From Allomyces macrogynus ATCC 38327 (lineage: Eukaryota; Blastocladiomycota; Blastocladiomycetes; Blastocladiales; Blastocladiaceae), in assembly GCA_000151295.1 (NCBI GenBank), contig GG745348.1:976602-1007328 (forward strand): DNA of 30,727 nucleotides. Reading direction: 5' to 3'. The notes under the pieces are model-generated. The model searched no databases and was not told the DNA's origin. It was given only the letters and a program-made list of their open reading frames with translations. Shown here piece by piece: positions 26,471 to 30,727 of this stretch. A program made the position numbers and the translations under genes. Position 1 is the stretch's first letter. Each line of letters starts with the position of its first letter.

Positions 26471-28595
26471 TCATGCCTCGAGCATTTGAACCAATGTTGC
26501 CGAGCCCTTGGCACCCGACGCCTCGATCTCGGCTACATGCGGTGCGAGGGCCTTGACGGCGTCGACCTTGGTCGCATCGGCCTCGCACAGCGCGAGCGCA
26601 ACAAACGCGCCCGCACCCGTCGCCAAGTCGAGGAGCTGCTCCGGCAACAGACCCTTGAAGATACGCGTGGCAAATGCGCTGCACGTCTCGTGAATCATAG
26701 CATCGAGCTCAGCGTGACCCTCGTCCGTATAACCCTCCATTGACCTTGGCCTTGCCCTGGTTACGTGCCCACGTGGCATGGTACTGGACAAGAGCCTTGA
26801 CGTTGCGCAGGAACGTGTCGTCACGGTCACCCGACCGCAGCGCGTCGACAAGATCGTCCAATGCCGCGTCCATGGCGTGCTTGTCGTTCGGGAACCGCGT
26901 GCGCACGAGCACTTCGACGGCAAACGGCGCAAGTTCCGGGTCCTTGAGCCAGTCAATCAAGTGCTTGGACGTGGCTTCGAGCAATGCGGGCGAGACGGCA
27001 TCGAGCAGTTCCGTGTACCGGCGGTAAGGGTCCTTTTTACCTTGCTGCACGAGCGCGTCAAGCACTACCGGCGCAAACTGCCGCGTCGACCGGCCCACGA
27101 GCATGAACAGGACCGTCTTGCGCAGGTACTTGTTTTCGGCGAGCGCCGACCAATCAATCTCCTTCAAGATCGTCGTCGCCGACAGTTTCGTATCGTCGAC
27201 CGTGTCGAGGAACTGCAGCAGCACCCAGTGGCCGTACTCTTCGCTGGCAATCTTCATAATGTAGTCCTTGAACCCCTTGGCAATAGTCTTGCGGTCCTTG
27301 GCCGACCCGTAAGTGATTGCGCGCATCGAGAGCAGCGCGCCCTCGCGGTTGTGCAGAATCGCAACGAGTTCCGGGTGCAGCGACTCGAAGAGCGTCGACC
27401 GCTCCGCGTCCGACGCAAGGTCAACGTAGTCGAGGGCAATGCGCTGCACGATCGTCAAGTCCCCGAGAATGCCCTTTTCAATGCACGGGCGAATCACCGT
27501 GAGCAGGTTGTGCAAGATCTGCTTCTTGTCGTGCTTTTGCACAATCTCGGCGAGCGGCACATCCGTCTTGAACGTGCGGTACTCCGGGTGGTAAAACTCT
27601 TGCAGCATGTGGTGCTTTTCCTTGGCGTTGCAGTAGTCGGAGAAGATGCCCTCGATCACGTAGCACGCGATCAGGTGGCGAATGTTCTTGGGCAGGTGGC
27701 CCTTGAATTCGCCAATGATCATGGGGCGGACGGCGGCGCTGGACATGGATGTCAACGGGTCAGCGACCAGTCGAGCAAAGCGGCCAGTGGAGCGGTGGAG
27801 AAGCGTACGTGTACTTGAGCAAGCGCAGCGTCATGAACCGGCCGTACATGGATCGGCTCAGCTCGACGAAACGGCCCTTGAGCTCCTGCGCAATCTGCTG
27901 GCGCTGTTCCTCGTTGCCGTACTTGACCATGCACTGCACGATGCGCGATGCGTCGTGCTTGAAGATGAGCTGCAAACAGCGCAAGAGGCCAGTCAGTTTC
28001 TCGCCCACCAAGCATTCCCGGGCCCAATCCACCCGCACAGCAAACACACCTCGGTGATGCGGCCCTTGGCCTGCTCCATCATCTGCGTCATGAGCGTCTC
28101 GCGGTCCTCGCTCGGCAAATCATGACGCCGCAGCCGTTCCCACTGCTTCTTGAGAGCAATCACGAGCGGGTAGGCCGGGTCCTTGGCCTTGCGCAGCGTC
28201 TTGAGCTCGCTTTGCCGCTTGCGCGACTCGCGCTGCGCCTCCCTGTCGTGCGCCGACCGTTGCTTGGGCGCGGCGGCCGCTGCCGCGTCGCCGCCATCCA
28301 CCTCCATGCCACCGTCGTCCTCATCGGTGATGAACCCATCGTCGCCGTCAGCCGCATCGTCCCACTCATCGTCGGACGTTGGCACGGGCGCCTTGCGCTC
28401 GACAATCGGCTGCTTTTTGGGCGCCGAGCCGGGCGTCTTGGCGGGCGCGGATTTCGGGGCGGGTTTCGCGCCGGGCTTGCCGCCAGTGGATTTTGTGAAG
28501 GCGGGTTTCGAGTGCGCGGCCGTCTTTTGCTTCTTGACGGGGGCGCCGTCGTTAGAACTAGCGCGGTCGCGCTTCGTTGCGCGTTTGGGCGGCAT
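26471..28595 (-). CDS. PUF6: Pumilio-family nucleolar protein PUF6/PUM3
   Basis: Three exons on the minus strand: 28595-28050, 27969-27809 and 27738-26471, with clean introns (donors GTGTGT and GTACGC; acceptors GTTTGCAG and ATGTCCAG). The first exon is Lys/Pro/Ala-rich with an acidic DDEWDDAADGDDG patch, as expected for a nucleolar protein. Exons 2-3 carry Puf-type helical repeats (HDASRIVQCMVKYGN, FVELSRSMYGRFMTLRLLKY, YGHWVLLQFLDTVDDTK) and the C-terminal CPL-like region. The family acts in large-subunit ribosome biogenesis and can bind RNA. The exon total is one base too many: near 26735-26745 (GGAGGG) the frame slips, and the conserved-looking C-terminus (ELDAMIHETCSAFATRIFKG to MLEA) continues in the next frame. 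About 657 residues, close to typical length, if the extra base is an error. Confidence 0.88.
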
Positions 28596-29254
28596 GGTGT
28601 TGGTGGTGTTGTTTCGAGGTTTCTGGGGTCGTGCTGCTCAAGTGCAGTGTGATCAAAGACGAGGACGCGACCGACAAGGCCAGGGTGAGAGTTGATCAGG
28701 TCTCGTGACTGCGGATGACCTGTCGCCATGAACTTCTCGCGCTGATCAACTGGTGATGCCCGTGATGGCCGCCAAACTGCCCTCCGGTAATCCAGTGCAA
28801 CCGCGAGTGAGTTGACACGAATATGAGATGGCTCACAGTGACGGGTCCTGAGGCGCAGTAATCCCTGGGGATCGGACGTGAAAGGCAGCTGCTCATCCTG
28901 ACAGCCCCCACAACCTGCAGGGGGATTGATTGCAAGACCAGACAAGACAACTGCAAGGCAACAACCCATTGAACGATACCCACACGAATCGCCAGCTGCG
29001 GTTGCCGCTAGTGCGACGTAGCGACTGAGTTGCCTGGCCTGTACTGGCGCCTGCATACTGCCACACACGACTTTGATGGTCTGAAAACTTCGTGACGTCA
29101 GTGTGATCGTGCTGATGTGCATTTCAAGCCCTCAATCGTCCTAATCTATCTTCGGTTGAACCTAGCCCATCAAAACGACATTGTGGCTCCAATAGAACAA
29201 AAATGGTATTGAGGACGTCCAGTACTTAGATGACATCTTAGCATTAGCGTAAAA
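28596..29254. other. Spacer upstream of PUF6
   Basis: Mixed-composition DNA containing the PUF6 promoter. Frames on both strands lack gene-like features. No repeats noted. Confidence 0.4.
29251..29254 (-). terminator. Pol III TTTT terminator of tRNA-Ser
   Basis: Four T residues on the minus strand directly after the tRNA discriminator base. Confidence 0.8.
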
Positions 29255-29336
29255 CGACAACGACAGGATTCGAACCTGTGCAGGCAGAGCCTAATTGATT
29301 TCTAGTCAATCTCCTTAACCACTCGGACACGTTGTC
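29255..29336 (-). tRNA. tRNA-Ser(AGA)
   Basis: The minus strand folds as a complete class II tRNA of 82 nt. The acceptor stem GACAACG/CGTTGTC (7 bp) has discriminator G. The A-box region is TGTCCGAGTGG, the anticodon stem ATTGA/TCAAT encloses loop CTAGAAA with anticodon AGA, the long variable arm is AGGC-TCT-GCCT, and the T arm is ACAGG-TTCGAAT-CCTGT. There is no intron. The 3' end is followed by TTTT (29254-29251 on the minus strand), a Pol III terminator. Confidence 0.97.
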
Positions 29337-29662
29337 ACAATTTCCGGGCTTCACATGGTTGTGAAACAAAAAAGGAGCGTATCTATCGACAAAAACTGTC
29401 CCCGCGTGCAAACTCGTCTAAGCTCGATCAGCGACAGCGCACGCGGTGCCTGGAGCTGACGGTGGGAACAAACGTGAGAAGATGGGCCGACTAGTTGGCC
29501 GCCATGATTGTAGATCGAGCTGTCTGAGATTGCATTCTAAGTGGGGTGTTGAAGTCTTGGTGCTCATGGTCGCGTTGTCATGCCCGCAAGCCAAGCGCCC
29601 AGACACTGCTCAAAGCTTCACGGGCCGAGAGATCGTGTTTTCATCAAACCCTGCACGGTCCT
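29337..29662. other. Spacer between tRNA-Ser and the alanine-rich gene
   Basis: No supported gene. It contains the upstream side of the tRNA and the 3' region of the gene to the right. Confidence 0.4.
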
Positions 29663-30664
29663 CTACAACGCACCACCAACGCGTCCCACAAGCACGACCG
29701 CACGCGCAACCAGCGCCGCCCCCACATCATCTCCCGCCACGGCCCGCTCCAGCACCTCGACAGCGCGCTGCACAGCGCGCACCGCCCACGCCGTATCCTC
29801 AACCCGCTGCGTCGCCGCTGCAGCCGCCGCGTCCACCCCCTCGGCCGCCGCAAGCCGCGCGGGTTCGTTCAATGGTGCCGCTGCAAACCCGCCCAGCGCG
29901 AGTCGGTCACCTGCAGCACCGCGCACAACCTGCCGCTTGGTCAGTGCCCCCACGACCGCGGCCCACGGCTCCAAAAACACTGGCTTGCCCGCGTCGTCGT
30001 CAACGAGCGCAACCACATCCGCGAGCCCGACGGCCGCGACGCTCAGTTCGCGCGTCGTGTAAGCCGCGTCGTTTCCGGCAAGAACGCCCGCGGCAAGGAC
30101 CGCCGACCACTGCGTGACGGCAAACGCGCGCAGGTGCGTCCACGCGTTGCGCACGCGCATATCGGCGTGCGACTCAGCACCGGAACGCGCCGTGCGCGCG
30201 AGCGTGCCCGCAAACGTCGCGACCGCGAGCCGCTGCGGGACCTCGTCGGCGGTCGCGCCGTCCTCGTCGTCATCGACGGCCGCAGCCCACTGCACGACGA
30301 GCGACGCGGCCGCGCGCACGACCTCGCCCACGTGCGAAATTTTGGATTCGGCATGGTATTCGGCGAGCGCTTGTAGCGCGTGCATTGACTGGCTCATCGG
30401 GTGGTCGCCGGCGGCATCGTACCCGCCAGACGTGGCCGCATAGGCTGGAGCGACGAACCGCGTCGACCGATGGCCTGATGGCGGTGGCGGCGGGTGGCCA
30501 GGCCATCGCGGGTCAACGAAAGAGTAGGCGTCGACGACGAACCGGTCAGTGCCGTCAACAGTGCGCAGACGCGAGTGCAGAGCCGTAGCGAGTCCCTCGA
30601 TCCACGCCGAGACTTGCGCGGAATTGTTGATTCCACCGCCGCGTTGGTACCGTGGGTATTGGCC
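29663..30664 (-). CDS. Alanine-rich helical protein, unknown, probably 5'-incomplete
   Basis: The frame is open on the minus strand from 30664 (after an in-frame TGA) to a TAG at 29663. The first ATG is at 30397, giving 244 residues, but the upstream in-frame part looks coding (WIEGLATALHSRLRTV, DRFVVDAYSFVDPRWPG, then a polyproline run). This is therefore more likely an internal-to-terminal exon whose splice acceptor lies around 30650. The C-terminal 240 residues are predicted mostly helical, rich in Ala and Val, with acidic loops (AAVDDDEDGATADE). No motif or family was recognised and no membrane segment or signal peptide is evident. Confidence 0.5.
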   Translation of the reverse strand, partial: GQYPRYQRGGGINNSAQVSAWIEGLATALHSRLRTVDGTDRFVVDAYSFVDPRWPGHPPPPPSGHRSTRFVAPAYAATSGGYDAAGDHPMSQSMHALQALAEYHAESKISHVGEVVRAAASLVVQWAAAVDDDEDGATADEVPQRLAVATFAGTLARTARSGAESHADMRVRNAWTHLRAFAVTQWSAVLAAGVLAGNDAAYTTRELSVAAVGLADVVALVDDDAGKPVFLEPWAAVVGALTKRQVVRGAAGDRLALGGFAAAPLNEPARLAAAEGVDAAAAAATQRVEDTAWAVRAVQRAVEVLERAVAGDDVGAALVARAVVLVGRVGGAL

Positions 30665-30727
30665 TCAAGCTCGCAGCGATGGAGAAGGAGCGAGCGCAGG
30701 AGAAGCCCGACGTGCGCAGTCGTGCAG

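Overview
The window joins two unlike kinds of DNA. Roughly the first 9 kb (moderate GC, intronless, tightly packed) is the structural-gene module of a Polinton-like or adintovirus-like double-jelly-roll DNA virus, apparently integrated. It holds a repeat-built fiber-like gene cut by the window edge, a second putative surface protein, three small proteins of unknown role, an A32/FtsK-type packaging ATPase, a penton-type minor capsid protein, a double-jelly-roll major capsid protein and two or more small downstream genes, one of them a CxxC-rich zinc protein. No polymerase, integrase or protease is visible; if present they lie to the left of base 1. Almost every gene here starts in or just after a TAAA sequence (TAAATG in five cases), and three genes are followed by TTTTTCT. 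This resembles the late-promoter and early-terminator signals of poxviruses and other large DNA viruses.

From about 9.0 to 10.95 kb there is no convincing gene. The stretch is dense in repeats: two 250-bp direct repeats, each containing a 142-bp inverted-repeat element, enclose three 150-bp tandem units. They are followed by an exact 50-bp duplication, a 43-bp duplication carrying ATTGATATCAAT, and an 11-3-11 bp palindrome. This looks like a terminal or junction zone of the element, or nested non-autonomous repeats.

From about 11.2 kb to the end the DNA is GC-rich eukaryotic chromosome with short spliceosomal introns (about 50-95 nt). Genes recognised: an LCL2-like secretory protein ending in KDEL; a Ser/Thr protein kinase interrupted by a 604-bp assembly gap; two divergent low-complexity proline-rich proteins; sterol delta-7 reductase (DHCR7 type) head to head with histone acetyltransferase HAT1; a frame-disrupted L-2-hydroxyglutarate dehydrogenase; a PUF6/PUM3 nucleolar Puf protein; a tRNA-Ser(AGA); and the 3' part of an alanine-rich protein of unknown function. 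LCL2 is a fungal family, and DHCR7-type reductases occur in some early-diverging zoosporic fungi. The host is therefore probably a GC-rich zoosporic fungus (Blastocladiomycota or Chytridiomycota would fit); this is an inference.

Several otherwise good genes carry single-base frame breaks (fiber, proline-rich protein, L2HGDH, PUF6). Some may be assembly indels rather than biological decay, and each is flagged.
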